Shown here: positions 45,858-56,850 of the stretch, one piece after another
How the letters are laid out: every line of letters begins with the position of its first letter
Numbering within the stretch: the stretch's first letter is position 1
Notes under the pieces: model-generated
The model's input: the letters and a program-made list of their open reading frames with translations, nothing else
The model's database searches: none
What the model was told of the DNA's origin: nothing
NCBI GenBank assembly: GCA_030789695.1
Contig: CM061139.1
Location: forward strand, 3,673,878-3,737,877
DNA length: 64,000 bases
Reading direction: 5' to 3'
Source: Scilla litardierei
Lineage: Eukaryota; Streptophyta; Magnoliopsida; Asparagales; Asparagaceae
Made by a program: the position numbers and the translations under genes

Positions 45858-47519
45858 TCACGAGGAAGTGGCTGGATCTGCAGTGTCCGTGGGTCCAGTC
45901 GACGGAGTGGACTCAGGCTCTGCAGGGAGAAGAGGCGTCTCAACAGACGGGATCGTCGGGGTAGGTGTGGAAACAACTGGCTCAACAGCTGGGATCTCAA
46001 CAGCAGCAGTGGTCTCAACAGCAGCAGGGGATAGATGTGCAGGCTCAGCAGCAGGGTCAGCAGCAGGCTCAGAAGTCTGAAGTGCTGAAGCAGAAGTCTC
46101 TGGAGCACCGGAAGTGGTGCCATCTCCAGGAGCTGAAGTGGTAGCAGCAGCAGCAGCAGTGGCCTCATCGCCACGGGCTAAGGAAGTGACAAGCTCGTCA
46201 AGCTCCTCATCGTCCATCTCCTCGGCCTCAGAAACTGAAGGAGGAAGATCAATCCCCATCATACGAGCCATACGGCAGACTACCTCCTCAGTACGAGCCA
46301 AACGGGAGTCGTGCTGACGAAGTAGGCGTACGACATCGTCTAATGTGGCAGGAGGAGCGGGGGCTGCAGCAGCTGACGGAGTAGACTGGGAAGCAGATGC
46401 GGTAGACCTCTGCACGTGACGAAGTGCCGCTAGAGATTTCTTAACGGCCGTCGCGTTTAGAGGAGTACCCAAGGGACGCTCATCGTCAGGAGGGAGAGGG
46501 ACTCGGAAATGACGAAACACGAGGGTCAACAGACAAGGGTATGGAATATGCACGGATTTATTGGTCTTGCGTATACACTCGAAAGAGTCCATCTTATCGA
46601 GTATCACGCGAGCCCAATTAATCTCGCACCCCAAGAAAAGAGCGTAGATCAATTTCAAGAACGGTTGGGATGGGAGTGAAGATGATCCATACTTAGGGAG
46701 TAGGCAAGACTTCAAGATCAGGTTAAGGACCCACGCATTCGGCTTAAAAGATTTCGATGGAACACCAATGAATGCGGAGGGGATAACCTGGAAGATATCT
46801 GAAAGAACTGACTGATCCAAGGAAGAAATATCATCGACGGAAATATCCGAAGGAAGGAGACCACACGACGAACAGCCAAGAATCTCCCCCAAGATTTCTG
46901 CCGTGAGAACTATAGGAGTTCCCAAGACAGTAGTCTCAATGGAGTGACTGGCGTCGTACTGGCCTCGAACGCGATTGGCATAGAACAATTTCACAAGGCG
47001 AGGATATGGTTTAGGATTTGCCTTAAGATCATAGCGGAGATAATCAAGGAGACCACTATAGGAGAGGAGATCGGCTAAGCCAAGGAAATCTGAAAACTGA
47101 ACGTAGTGCTCCAATAACATCGGGCAGTGTTCAATACGGTTGTAGGCCGCGAGACACAAAGGGTCGTCGCGACACAACGATATGTCAACACCCCCCGCTG
47201 GCATTGGGCCCTTTCCCTTTGGCTGGCGAGTCCTAGGACGAAGTGGAGGAGTGGGTTCCTTAGTGCTAGGCTCATCCTCAGGGATAAATTCAGTGTCGGA
47301 ATCGGGAGGAGTAGAGGGTGAGTGGAGTATGGCCTTCTTGGATTTAGATTTTCGGGGTTTTACGGTCGCCGTCCTCTGCTTCTTCAGAGGAGGCGAAGAC
47401 GGAGAAGCTTGGGTTGATTTGGCACGACGTTTAGGCTTAGGGGGATTCCTAGGGTCGGAAGGCCCTATAGACATAGGAGAAGCCCCAGAAGAGGCGATGG
47501 GAATCCTCGTCTTTGCCAT
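45858..47519 (-). CDS. Copia-2 unit B downstream ORF (putative plant transposon protein)
   Basis: 553 residues from ATG 47519; in this copy an extra in-frame ATG two codons upstream (47525) arises from ACG to ATG. Domains are as in unit A. Substitutions include C to R at CLAAYNxIEHC, SL to AF in IPSxxIGVPSK, T to S in KMDxFEC and P to T in the Ala-rich tail. Both copies stay fully open, which suggests selection or very recent duplication. Function unknown; Transposase_32-like. Confidence 0.75.
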   Translation of the reverse strand: MAKTRIPIASSGASPMSIGPSDPRNPPKPKRRAKSTQASPSSPPLKKQRTATVKPRKSKSKKAILHSPSTPPDSDTEFIPEDEPSTKEPTPPLRPRTRQPKGKGPMPAGGVDISLCRDDPLCLAAYNRIEHCPMLLEHYVQFSDFLGLADLLSYSGLLDYLRYDLKANPKPYPRLVKLFYANRVRGQYDASHSIETTVLGTPIVLTAEILGEILGCSSCGLLPSDISVDDISSLDQSVLSDIFQVIPSAFIGVPSKSFKPNAWVLNLILKSCLLPKYGSSSLPSQPFLKLIYALFLGCEINWARVILDKMDSFECIRKTNKSVHIPYPCLLTLVFRHFRVPLPPDDERPLGTPLNATAVKKSLAALRHVQRSTASASQSTPSAAAAPAPPATLDDVVRLLRQHDSRLARTEEVVCRMARMMGIDLPPSVSEAEEMDDEELDELVTSLARGDEATAAAAATTSAPGDGTTSGAPETSASALQTSEPAADPAAEPAHLSPAAVETTAAVEIPAVEPVVSTPTPTIPSVETPLLPAEPESTPSTGPTDTADPATSS

Positions 47520-48460
47520 GGTCATGGCACGACGAGCACAAGCAACTAAAACTACGTGCAACACAAACCCTAGAGATCAAACCCTAGAAGCACACACAAT
47601 CAAACCCTAACTCACAAGCCCTAAGGAAAAAAAAATTTCGAAACCCTAGAATACCTAGAAGATGAAATCGAACCCTAGGGAAGGAAATCGACCTAGGAGG
47701 AGGAGGAAGATACCTAGGAGGAGGAGGCGACGGCGGCGGACGGCGGCGGACGGCGGCGATGGCCGGAGAGATGGCCGGAAGTCGAAAGGTCTCGAGAGGG
47801 GAGAGGGGTTTTCGGGCTGGAGCTGAAGGGAAAACCGACTAAAATGAGCTTTAGTCGGACGAAATGAGTATAAGTCGGTCGAGATCTGGAAAAGACACAA
47901 ATGCCCTAACCCACTTAGTCGGTCACAGTTCAAGCACTGACCGACTAGATTACGATCTAGTCGGTCGGTCAATGAGCTTGAACCGACTAAGTCGAAACAG
48001 AGGCAAACAGTGATTTTTAGGGCAAGATTTAGTCGGTCGCAATATGCTCGCTGACCGACTAGTTTTCAATCTAGTCGGTCGGTAAATGTACTGAGACCGA
48101 CTAAAGAAAGAAAATGAAAAGAGTTAGATGAAAGCTTGATCTAGTCGGTCTGAGTTCATTTGCTGACCGACTAGATGATCATCTAGTCGGTTGACAAATG
48201 AACTGAAACCGACTAGAAGAGTCCAAAAATTGATAATTGATTTCTCTTCACAAACCACTTGGATGAAACATCTTAACACTCTCATTAGTCATCTAAATTA
48301 CCCCATAAAACGTCGAAATCTTAAATACGACATTGAAATACGAATTCGATCATAAATTCAAACAAATCTCATAAAATTCCCAAAAATTCAACAAATCTAG
48401 CATGAACGAAATATCGCGAAATATATTAGCATGCAAGATGATTGAGTTTAAATATGAATC
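47520..48460 (-). promoter_or_regulatory. Leader and motif array upstream of Copia-2 unit B downstream ORF
   Basis: Array of TAGTCGGTC/GACCGACTA at 47833-48216, telo-boxes about 47565-47680, and an extra ggcggacggc repeat near 47733 absent from unit A. One half-site intact here (tttagtcggtcgc) is decayed in unit A (tttactcggtcgc). Confidence 0.65.
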
Positions 48461-51400
48461 CTATATCTCGGATTCACCCATAATCCCCAATTCTCGACGC
48501 AACCGCACAAAGGAGTCCTCCTTTAGGGGTTTCGTGAAAATATCGGCGATTTGCTTTTGGGTTTCAACGTACACTAAAATGATGTCCTTTTTAGCAACAT
48601 GATCATCTAAGAAATGGTGTCGGACATCTATGTGTTTTGATCGGGAATGGTGCACCGGATTCTTTGAAAGACAGATAGCACTTTGGTTATCCACCATGAT
48701 AGGGCTAGTATCACAGTGAATACCAAAATCCTTCAAAGTATGTCTCATCCAAAGAACCTGGGCACAAGCGGCACCGGCGGCAATATATTCCGCCTCGGTG
48801 GTTGAAAGTGATACGGAATTTTGCTTCTTGGAAAACCAAGAGACAAGAGAATTTCCTAGAAAATGGCAAGTGCCACTAGTACTTTTCCTGTCGGATTTGC
48901 ATCCCGCATAATCAGCGTCACTATATGAGACTAACTCATATGTGCTAGATTTCGGATAAAGTAATCCAAAATCTAAAGTGTAACTTAGATAACGGAAAAT
49001 ACGCTTTACCGCTACTAAGTGAGACTCCTTAGGTTGAGACTGATAACGAGCACATACGCATACGGCAAACATAATATCGGGCCTACTTGCGGTAAGATAA
49101 AGTAAGCTACCTATCATACCTCGATATAGACGAATGTCTACATCCTTACCGCCCGTATCCTTGTCAAGATGCGTAGTCGTGCTCATTGGAGTCTTTTTCC
49201 CGGAAGCACTTTCCATTCCAAATCGCTTAAGCAACTCCACCGTATACTTCGTTTGGTGGATGAAGATTGCATCGTTCAATTGGCGAATTTGGAGACCTAA
49301 GAAATATTTGAGTTCGCCCATGTGGCTCATCTCAAATTGTTCCTTCATAACATTAGAAAACGCTTCGCAAAGAGTGAAGTTAGTAGCACCGAAAATGATA
49401 TCATCAACATAAATTTGAACTAATAAAATATCATTATTCGCGTGCTTAATAAAAAGTGTAGAATCGGCTTCGCCCATTTTAAAATTCAAATCCAAAAGAA
49501 AATTCTTTAGGCGATCATACCAAGCTCGAGGAGCTTGTCTCAAACCATAAAGAGCTTTCTTTAGTTTAAAAACGTGATTTGGAAATTTTTCATTTATGAA
49601 GCCCGGAGGTTGAGAAACGTAAACTTCCTCAACGACATCTCCGTTTAAAAATGCACTTTTAACATCCATTTGAAATAACTTAAAATTTTTATGGCATGCA
49701 TAAGACAATAAAAGTCTAATTGATTCTAATCTAGCTACCGGAGCGAAGGATTCTTTGAAATCGATACCTTCCTCTTGGCGATAGCCTTGAGCAACTAACC
49801 TAGCTTTGTTCCGGACGACGACTTGATTTTCGTCGGTTTTGTTCTTGAAGATCCACTTTGTCCCTATGACGGTGTGGTTCTTCGATGGCAAAGGAACAAG
49901 CTCACATACCTCATTCCTCTCGAATTGAATGAGTTCCTCCTCCATGGCAAGGATCCAAGCACTATCTTCGCACGCTTCAACGATATTCTTTGGCTCTATC
50001 GATGAGGCAAAGGCACAATTGGCGAAGTGGTGGACTTGAGATCTCGTCTTGACACTATCATTAATATTGCCAATAACTTGCTCATGGGGATGGTCGCGAA
50101 CGGTATGAAGCCGCTTGGGAATACCTTGATCACTAGGCACATTCTCAACAACTTCATTAGTCGGGTTACTCTCAATAGAATCAATTGAATCAATAGACTT
50201 AGAATTTTCAAACGAATCACATAAAACATCCATAGAATCATTATCATTTGAAATTCTAGAAGTAGTAAAATTCTCATTAAACGAGACATGAAGTGATTCC
50301 TCGATCGTAGAGGATCTTTTGTTGTATATCCGGTAGGCTTTGCTACGTGAGGAATACCCAACAAATATCCCCTCATCCGATCTCGGATCAAACTTGTCCA
50401 AATTATCATATGTGTTTTTAATGAAACATTTTGCGCCGAAAACACGAAAATGTTTAACTTGAGGCAATCTACCAAACAACAATTCATAGCAAGTTTGTTT
50501 GGTGCCGGGCCTCAAAAGTATTCTATTAAACACATAACAAGCGGTGTGTACCGCTTCAGCCCAAAATTGATAACCAAGTTGACTATCTTCGAGCATAGTG
50601 CGAGCACACTCCACAAGCGTTCTATTCTTCCTCTCAACAACACCATTTTGAGGAGGTGCGCGAGGGAAAGAAAACGTGTGAGTAATTCCAAGATCATCAC
50701 AAAAATTTGAGAAAGACTCATTCTCAAATTCACCCCCATGATCACTACGAATAGTGACAATGGTGGTTCCGATGAGATTTTGTACTTTCTTCACAAATAT
50801 TGTGAAGTTTTCAAAAGCTTCATTTTTATTACATAAGAAAAATACCCATGTAAATCTTGAATAATCATCAACGATGACTAGTCCATATCTTGCATTTCCT
50901 AAGGAAGCAACTCTAGTTGGCCCAAATAAATCTAGATGTAATAGCTCTAGTGGTCGTTTCGTAGAAATGCTTTTCTTAGGTTTAAATGAAGATTTAGGAA
51001 GCTTGCCACGTTGACAAGAATCACAAAAACTTTTCTTTTCAAAAACAAGCTTCGGAAAACCTTTAATGGAATTTAATTTCGAAAGCTTATAAAGTGTTCC
51101 AAAGTTCACATGTCCAAAGCGTCGATGCCATAAGTGTTGTTCACTTGTGTTGGCAACGAGACATTGTTCATATGACTTTGGAAGATCCAAAATATAAATA
51201 TCTTTATGGCGTGTGCCGGAAAATAATAATTTATTATTATCATTTGAAATATGACACAATCCTTTCGCAAAGCTAACTTTGTAACCTTTGTCACAAAGTT
51301 GGCTTATTGAAATAAGATTATGATTTAAACCATCAACTAGATAGACATCACTAATTAAGGGTTTAGAAGGGTTACCCACTTTACCAACACCGACGATGGT

Positions 51401-51574
51401 TCCGCTCTCGTTGCCTCCAAATACGACGTGATTTCCATTTGCAATGGGAACCACTCCGGAGAGCAATTGAGCGTCACCCGTCATGTGTTTTGAACACCTG
51501 CTATCGAGTATCCAATTCCCTTTGGAGCTAAATTTAAATTTGTTGCTCCTTTTCTTTTTCTTTTCCTTGAGTAC
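48461..51574 (-). CDS. pol: Copia-2 unit B pol (protease, integrase, RT, RNase H)
   Basis: 1037 residues, frame and domains as in unit A. Five substitutions were seen from the first Met (51484) on: H19 for R, S439 for T, C527 for W in NEVxELVP, R813 for H, V891 for I. The Trp at 527 is nearly invariant at the start of the Copia RT domain, so unit B RT may be weakened, while unit A has the unusual His 813. YVDD, the integrase DDE residues and RNase H acidic residues are retained. Confidence 0.93.
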   Translation of the reverse strand, partial: VLKEKKKKRSNKFKFSSKGNWILDSRCSKHMTGDAQLLSGVVPIANGNHVVFGGNESGTIVGVGKVGNPSKPLISDVYLVDGLNHNLISISQLCDKGYKVSFAKGLCHISNDNNKLLFSGTRHKDIYILDLPKSYEQCLVANTSEQHLWHRRFGHVNFGTLYKLSKLNSIKGFPKLVFEKKSFCDSCQRGKLPKSSFKPKKSISTKRPLELLHLDLFGPTRVASLGNARYGLVIVDDYSRFTWVFFLCNKNEAFENFTIFVKKVQNLIGTTIVTIRSDHGGEFENESFSNFCDDLGITHTFSFPRAPPQNGVVERKNRTLVECARTMLEDSQLGYQFWAEAVHTACYVFNRILLRPGTKQTCYELLFGRLPQVKHFRVFGAKCFIKNTYDNLDKFDPRSDEGIFVGYSSRSKAYRIYNKRSSTIEESLHVSFNENFTTSRISNDNDSMDVLCDSFENSKSIDSIDSIESNPTNEVVENVPSDQGIPKRLHTVRDHPHEQVIGNINDSVKTRSQVHHFANCAFASSIEPKNIVEACEDSAWILAMEEELIQFERNEVCELVPLPSKNHTVIGTKWIFKNKTDENQVVVRNKARLVAQGYRQEEGIDFKESFAPVARLESIRLLLSYACHKNFKLFQMDVKSAFLNGDVVEEVYVSQPPGFINEKFPNHVFKLKKALYGLRQAPRAWYDRLKNFLLDLNFKMGEADSTLFIKHANNDILLVQIYVDDIIFGATNFTLCEAFSNVMKEQFEMSHMGELKYFLGLQIRQLNDAIFIHQTKYTVELLKRFGMESASGKKTPMSTTTHLDKDTGGKDVDIRLYRGMIGSLLYLTASRPDIMFAVCVCARYQSQPKESHLVAVKRIFRYLSYTLDFGLLYPKSSTYELVSYSDADYAGCKSDRKSTSGTCHFLGNSLVSWFSKKQNSVSLSTTEAEYIAAGAACAQVLWMRHTLKDFGIHCDTSPIMVDNQSAICLSKNPVHHSRSKHIDVRHHFLDDHVAKKDIILVYVETQKQIADIFTKPLKEDSFVRLRRELGIMGESEI

Positions 51575-51628
51575 CTAAAGATAGAAACTTTCATATCATG
51601 GTACCCAAGGTCATTGGATCCTCAAAGG

Positions 51629-53869
51629 TTAGACCTTTGGAAGCCAAGTCCAATTGGACTTAGACTTCCCCACATAATTTCTACTACGCACAACATCCGA
51701 AAAATAAGCATTCATATATACTTGTTTTTCTTCCATGCTTGTGTCCTTTGGGCTCCAAATAGTGAAAATTTTGGGAGCCATCATCCTATTGGGTGCATGC
51801 ATGCGTTGTTGGTTTCTACGTGATGCATGTCGTGGATAGGCATAAGGAACATGATGGAATGGTGTACGACGAGAATTATTCATATGATGAGGTGGGTGAA
51901 CATATGCATGTGTGGGAACACGTGCGTGAGGGTGTCTCACATGGTGTGCACGTGCCCGTGAACGTGTAGCATAGAAATCATCATATGTGTGAGATGGTGG
52001 AGTAGGACGTGTGTTCCTACGTGGCATGGTATTTGTGTACATATAAGCATGCCCCTTCTTTGGAGGTCCACCCAAAGTGGGTTTCTTTCCAAAAGAGGGT
52101 GTGGACGAGGTGGAAGCACCATTGGTAGATGAACTACCAATAGAGTGTTTGCTACCACTCGTAGAGTCACCGGAAGTTGGCCTAATAAAGGTAGTGGCCG
52201 CTTTGGATGGACATCCCATCGTATACCCCAAACCAATGTGGTGATTGGCCGGAAGTAAGTCACTTAGGATTTTATCCAAATGGTCCTTACCCTTATTGAA
52301 TCTATTGATTCGGCCTAATGTGTTCTCATATTTCTCTTTGAGAGAACGCATAGAAGTATCTAATGTGGATACTTGCGATGTGAGCACATAAACACGAGAT
52401 TTAAGATTCTCGTTCTCAATACTCAAAGTCGAGTTTTGAGAAGTTAAATCCGCTATCTTATGTTCTTCCGGATCATCAATGCTAACATGTTCAAGTTTTG
52501 ATTTGAGATTGACAATCTCATTTCTTAACTCTTCAACAACGGTGTCGTTGTTGGTGATGATAGTCTTAGGCGAGGTTTGAATGCTAGCTAGGTCATCTTT
52601 TACTTTAGTATATCGATTTACTAATTTTGTGTATTTAGACCATAAATGAGAGTTAGCAACCCTAAGATCATCCATAGTTACCTCATCGCCTTCGTCGTCG
52701 CTATCATCGGAGGAGGAAGATCCTTGATCATGCTCCTCTCTTGCCATGAAGCACATGTGCGCTTGCTCCACTTTCTCATCATCCGACTCTCCGCTTGAGG
52801 AATCCTCGGAGTCGGTGAATGTTGCTCCGACAAGTCCCTTTTTGTACCCCTTTTTGTACTTCTTTGACTTGTCGAACTTCGGCGCCTTCCACTTCTCCTT
52901 TTGCTTGTTTTGAGGACAATCCGCTTTGATGTGTCCTGGCTTATTGCATTTAAAGCACAAAGGTGGAGAGGCGATAGTAGAAGTAAACTTAGATTTTTGT
53001 TTGAAGTTACCCTTTCGGAAGAAGCGATTGAACTTCTTTGCCATGAGTGCAATGGATTCCATGTCCATTTCTTCTTCCGAGTCCTCATCATCGGTAGAGG
53101 TGGATGAAGCCGCCTTGAATGCAATCGCCTTTTTCTTAGGCGCATCTTGGTTCAAATAGGACTTCATCTTTTCTTGTAACTTCACCTTGCTATCTTTGCG
53201 TACCTCGTATGACATTAAAGTACCCATTAGTTGAACTACGGTATATTTGTTCATGTCATTACCTTCCTCGATGGCGAAGGTACGTTTTTCCCAAGAAGAG
53301 GGAAGTCCTTCAATAAGCTTTGAGCACTTCTCCTTTTGAGTGTAGGACTTGCCGAGGGCCTCTAACTCGTTTATTATGTCAACGAAGCGAGCGTAATATT
53401 CTTTCATCTTCTCGTCCTGTTGCATATGAAACATTTCGTAATCTTTGTTTACGACTACGAGTTTAGAGTCGCTTACCCTACTCGTCCCTTCATGAAGAAT
53501 GAGGAGGGAGTTCCAAATTTGATATGCACTCTTACATGTGCATATCTTATTGAAGTCCTCGGGCTCCAATGCGCATTGCAAGGCGTTCATTGCCTTGGCA
53601 TTGCTTACCTCCGCGGTGACCTCCGCGGTAGTCCATTTCTCAAAGTCTTCTTCTTCGGGTTCAATGTATTCCTTCATTGTGGTCCTCCATAAGGATGCAC
53701 TCCGGAGGAAGGTTTCCATCCGGCATTTCCAGTACCCGTAGTTGGTACCGTTGAAGAATGGAGGCCTCGTAAAGGAATGACCTTCCATCACCGAAGATGC
53801 TCCTTCACGGTTTCTGAAGGTGTCATAGTTGGAAGGTGGACGCACGGTCTTGTTGTCGTTGGCAGACAT
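51629..53869 (-). CDS. gag: Copia-2 unit B gag
   Basis: 746 residues from MSANDNKTVRPPSN at 53869. It keeps the family-typical KCRMETF, TFAIEEG and MGTLMSYE, so it is the better-preserved gag. Zinc knuckle CFKCNKPGHIKADC, coiled coil and basic tail as in unit A. The same four in-frame stops (TAA, TGA, TGA, TAG) separate it from pol, so that break was present in the common ancestor of both units. Confidence 0.93.
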   Translation of the reverse strand: MSANDNKTVRPPSNYDTFRNREGASSVMEGHSFTRPPFFNGTNYGYWKCRMETFLRSASLWRTTMKEYIEPEEEDFEKWTTAEVTAEVSNAKAMNALQCALEPEDFNKICTCKSAYQIWNSLLILHEGTSRVSDSKLVVVNKDYEMFHMQQDEKMKEYYARFVDIINELEALGKSYTQKEKCSKLIEGLPSSWEKRTFAIEEGNDMNKYTVVQLMGTLMSYEVRKDSKVKLQEKMKSYLNQDAPKKKAIAFKAASSTSTDDEDSEEEMDMESIALMAKKFNRFFRKGNFKQKSKFTSTIASPPLCFKCNKPGHIKADCPQNKQKEKWKAPKFDKSKKYKKGYKKGLVGATFTDSEDSSSGESDDEKVEQAHMCFMAREEHDQGSSSSDDSDDEGDEVTMDDLRVANSHLWSKYTKLVNRYTKVKDDLASIQTSPKTIITNNDTVVEELRNEIVNLKSKLEHVSIDDPEEHKIADLTSQNSTLSIENENLKSRVYVLTSQVSTLDTSMRSLKEKYENTLGRINRFNKGKDHLDKILSDLLPANHHIGLGYTMGCPSKAATTFIRPTSGDSTSGSKHSIGSSSTNGASTSSTPSFGKKPTLGGPPKKGHAYMYTNTMPRRNTRPTPPSHTYDDFYATRSRARAHHVRHPHARVPTHAYVHPPHHMNNSRRTPFHHVPYAYPRHASRRNQQRMHAPNRMMAPKIFTIWSPKDTSMEEKQVYMNAYFSDVVRSRNYVGKSKSNWTWLPKV

Positions 53870-53880
53870 AGCGAAGTATC

Positions 53881-53894
53881 TGGCTCTGATACCA
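53881..53894 (-). other. Primer binding site, Copia-2 unit B
   Basis: TGGTATCAGAGCCA on the minus strand, beside LTR 3. Confidence 0.93.
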
Positions 53895-53896
53895 AA

Positions 53897-55648
53897 TGTA
53901 ATGCCCTACCAGCTACTGCACAAGTACTAGAGGGAGGGTGAATAGTACTTTAAAATAATAAGGAGTATAATTCCAAATTAAATTGCAAACAACTACCAAA
54001 TCAATTTGCGGAAGCTTAAATTGAATGACAACACAAAATTAACAATGCTAACAAACGATGTTAATGGGTTCGGATCCACCCAAGTCTCCCCGACTTGTTC
54101 CCGGTGATCCTACATCCCAACCACCCGGATCCCCTCCGGATACTTGAGTTAGAAACCCTAACTCAAGATTTCCACTATGAATATCTTGTGAAAAACCTTC
54201 ACAAGATCAAATCATACATGCAATAGTAAACATGAATCCCACAACCCGGGATCACAACCTTCTCTCACAACCGAGAGAATCACAAATCAATATTAAAGAG
54301 TTTAATATGAAATAAACAATCTTACCACAAAATCCTATACCTTGAGTTTTTCTTACCCAAATGGTGAAATGAAGGATTTGAGGAAGATGAAGTCACCAAG
54401 ACCTAGCGCCAAGGAAATGACCAGCAATCGGTGCCTAGGAAAGATTTGGAGACTTGGATCAAGCAATAGCTTGAAGAGCTCACCAAGAACAAGCTTCTCT
54501 CTAGATGGATTCTAGATCTAGAAATGAGAGAGAATGGGTTTCTTGTGAGGAAGAGAGCTTTAGATTTGAGTGAGAATAGCTATCTCTTTTGATCTCAATG
54601 AATCTCTGAATGGAAGCTCTAACCTAGATAGAAATGACCTAGGTTCGTATTTATAGGGTCCCATAAAAACAAGTTAGGTCATTCACCAACGGATAGAAAT
54701 CTGTGAGAATTAGTCGGTCAAAGAACACTCACTGACCGACTAGTTCATCAACTAGTCGGTCAGTCAAACAACATGGACCGACTAAGAGAGGAACTGAGAA
54801 GAAAGAGAATTTCAGACCTAGAAATCTAGTCGGTCCAAGAAGACTTTCTGACCGACTAGTTTCACAACTAGTCGGTCAGTCAATGAACGTAGACCGACTA
54901 AGAGGCAAAATGAAATAGTCTGAACACAAGTTGACTTAGTCGGTCCAAGAACCAAAGTTGACCGACTAGATTGTCAACTAGTCGGTCACCAAACGTTCTT
55001 AGACCGACTAACGATAAACAGTAGCTTAGGAGAAATTTAGCATGAACAGTAAGTCACAACTAGTCGGTCAAAGAAGCATCACTGACCGACTAGTTCACAA
55101 ACTAGTCGGTCGGTGAGTCAACGTAGACCGACTAACTGTAAACAGTAAAGTCCAAGAAATTAAGGAATCAAACTAGTCGGTCCAAGAAGAGTTGCCGACC
55201 GACTAGATCACCATCTAGTCGGACAGTACTTGTTCTTGTACCAACTAACATGCACAATAAAGTCCGAATCGAAGCGCGATGCTTCGAGGAAGTTAGAATG
55301 AACTTGTGCAAGGATCCTAGAGCTACGAAATGAGCGTAATGAAGATAGAAACGTAAGATATACTCAAGGCTTAACATTCTATATATCGAAGCTAAAAGAC
55401 TATAAATAAAACCTTAATAAACGGTCTTCGAGAGCTTCGATTGATTCTTCATAACTTCCAAAGCGGCGCAAGAGCTTCAACGAAGCTTTAGGCATGAATA
55501 CAAGCTTTGGAAAGTGTTGAGATGTCGCTTTGAATGTTCTCGTGAAATTGGCGACGATCTCCAATACTGCGCTCACAAATTGTTAGTTCATGGATTATTT
55601 ATGTTTGCTCATCATCAAAACCAAATCCGGGGAGTCCAATATTCAACA
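53897..55648 (-). repeat. Copia-2 LTR 3 (right, 5' end of array)
   Basis: 1752 bp. Ends CAACA at 55648 and is followed by CCGAG. U3 array 54711-55247; TATA 54647-54658. Confidence 0.95.
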
Positions 55649-56185
55649 CCGAGCGCGCGCCGAAAAACGTGAAAAGTGTGGCGTGTGCAAAAATAATGGA
55701 AGGAGTATACCCAGACACGCCGCGAGTGCTCAGCAATGGAAGAGTGCGAAGTCAGCGCCTCCGCGAAGTCCAGATCAGCCCATAGAAGCTCCCCTGGGCT
55801 CCCCTAAGCTCCAAAAAGCAACCTGCGCATGAAAAGGCGATATCAGTGGGTAATATTCAAAATGTATGGAGCATTAGGGGTATAATAGATAGATATAGGA
55901 ATTGATTTGGGTTAGGGGTTTGATTAATACACGGATCCTCGAAAAATACACAAAAAGAGGCGATAAAGGGCGAAAATAAGCAATACCGGAGGTGGCCGGA
56001 GACACAGCCGCCGGCGGCGACTCGGGCGAGGCGCGGCGAGTGGTCGGCCAGCGGTGGCTGGCCGAGCGGCGGCGTGGCAACGGCGATCGGGCGAGTAGGG
56101 GGGTGCGAGCGGGTGAGGGAAGCTGAAAGGTCGGGGGTGCGAGCGGGCGATCGAATTTTTGCGTTTCGAAAAACGTGCCCCCTGA

Positions 56186-56197
56186 CCTTTTATATAG
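56186..56197 (-). promoter_or_regulatory. Internal TATA box upstream of ATHILA ORF
   Basis: CTATATAAAAGG on the minus strand, about 10 bp from the last palindrome of the array. Without Copia-2 it would lie about 545 bp from the ORF start at 32306. Confidence 0.65.
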
Positions 56198-56207
56198 CAA
56201 AAGTTAC

Positions 56208-56535
56208 GACTCGGCCGAGTGACGTGGTCACTCGGCCGAGTGGAATCAATGTAAATTCTTCCCCGCTTACGCATCGGCCGAGTGGCCTTGCCAGCCTCGG
56301 CCGAGTGGAGTAAGTCCATTCGGCCGAGTGGCTCAAGCTACTCGGCAAGACTCCCCCTAGGAGGGTATCCGTTTTACTCGGCCGAGTGAATATATATACT
56401 CGGCCGAGTAGCAGTTATATTGAAATCAGGAAAATAAACAGAGAGTTGGGTACAGCAGACTTCCCTCGTTCGTGAGCGGCTGGGCCGGACGAACTTGTGC
56501 ACTCGGCCGAGTGACTAGTATACTCGGCCGAGTGA
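56208..56535. promoter_or_regulatory. Internal CACTCGGCCGAGTG array of Athila
   Basis: Nine full palindromes and one half-site, several perfect, the same word as in the Athila LTR U3, directly upstream of the internal TATA box. Confidence 0.92.
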
Positions 56536-56850
56536 GCCTTGTGTTCTGCTGTTTGTCTTCGTTTGGGCTCTAAACTCCGTCTTTCTTCCTCCAGTCGATT
56601 CCATCTTCCTCCTAAGCGTCGAGCGCCTTCTTGGGGCGCTCCTCGTCGTCTCGTTCATCCTCCTCATGATGGATCTACCTATCTCCTCTCCTGTCAAGAA
56701 AAATAGGACCCGTTATCACAAAATTTTTGGGCGAACGACTCAAAACACTAAAAATTTCTAAAACGAAAATAAAGAAAAAGTGAAAATAAAGCGAAAGCCG
56801 TCGGGTTGCCTCCCGACAAGCGCGTGAGCTCGACCCCCTATAATTTTCAA

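Larger units (their letters stand above)
32319..55648 (-). mobile_element. Copia-2: tandem SIRE-like element, LTR-internal-LTR-internal-LTR
   Basis: Three LTRs (32319-34070, 43104-44854, 53897-55648) alternate with two nearly identical 9.0 kb internal regions. One pair of duplications flanks the whole: CCGAA at 32314-32318 and CCGAG at 55649-55653, one mismatch. Primer sites (TGGTATCAGAGCCA) lie at 43088-43101 and 53881-53894 and polypurine tracts (minus GGGGGAGAA) at 34071 and 44855. Each unit carries gag, pol and a downstream ORF, all open. The copies differ by scattered substitutions, arguing against a simple assembly echo. Confidence 0.93.
55654..56850 (-). other. Athila region between gag-protease and ATHILA ORF
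   Basis: Noncoding. It contains the CACTCGGCCGAGTG array (56208-56535), a TATA box (56186-56197), a CG-rich leader, and a possible intron acceptor tgcgcag at about 55825 (minus). Pol would be expected here in a complete Athila but is absent. Confidence 0.75.

Noticed and set aside
43104..55648. Second Copia-2 unit as a pure assembly duplication
   Set aside because: Units and LTRs differ at many scattered sites and the outer target duplication fits one tandem insertion; long reads would settle it.
55924..56319. 131-residue minus-strand frame in Athila
   Set aside because: Covers the palindrome array, TATA box and CG-rich leader; no domain, better explained as promoter and leader.
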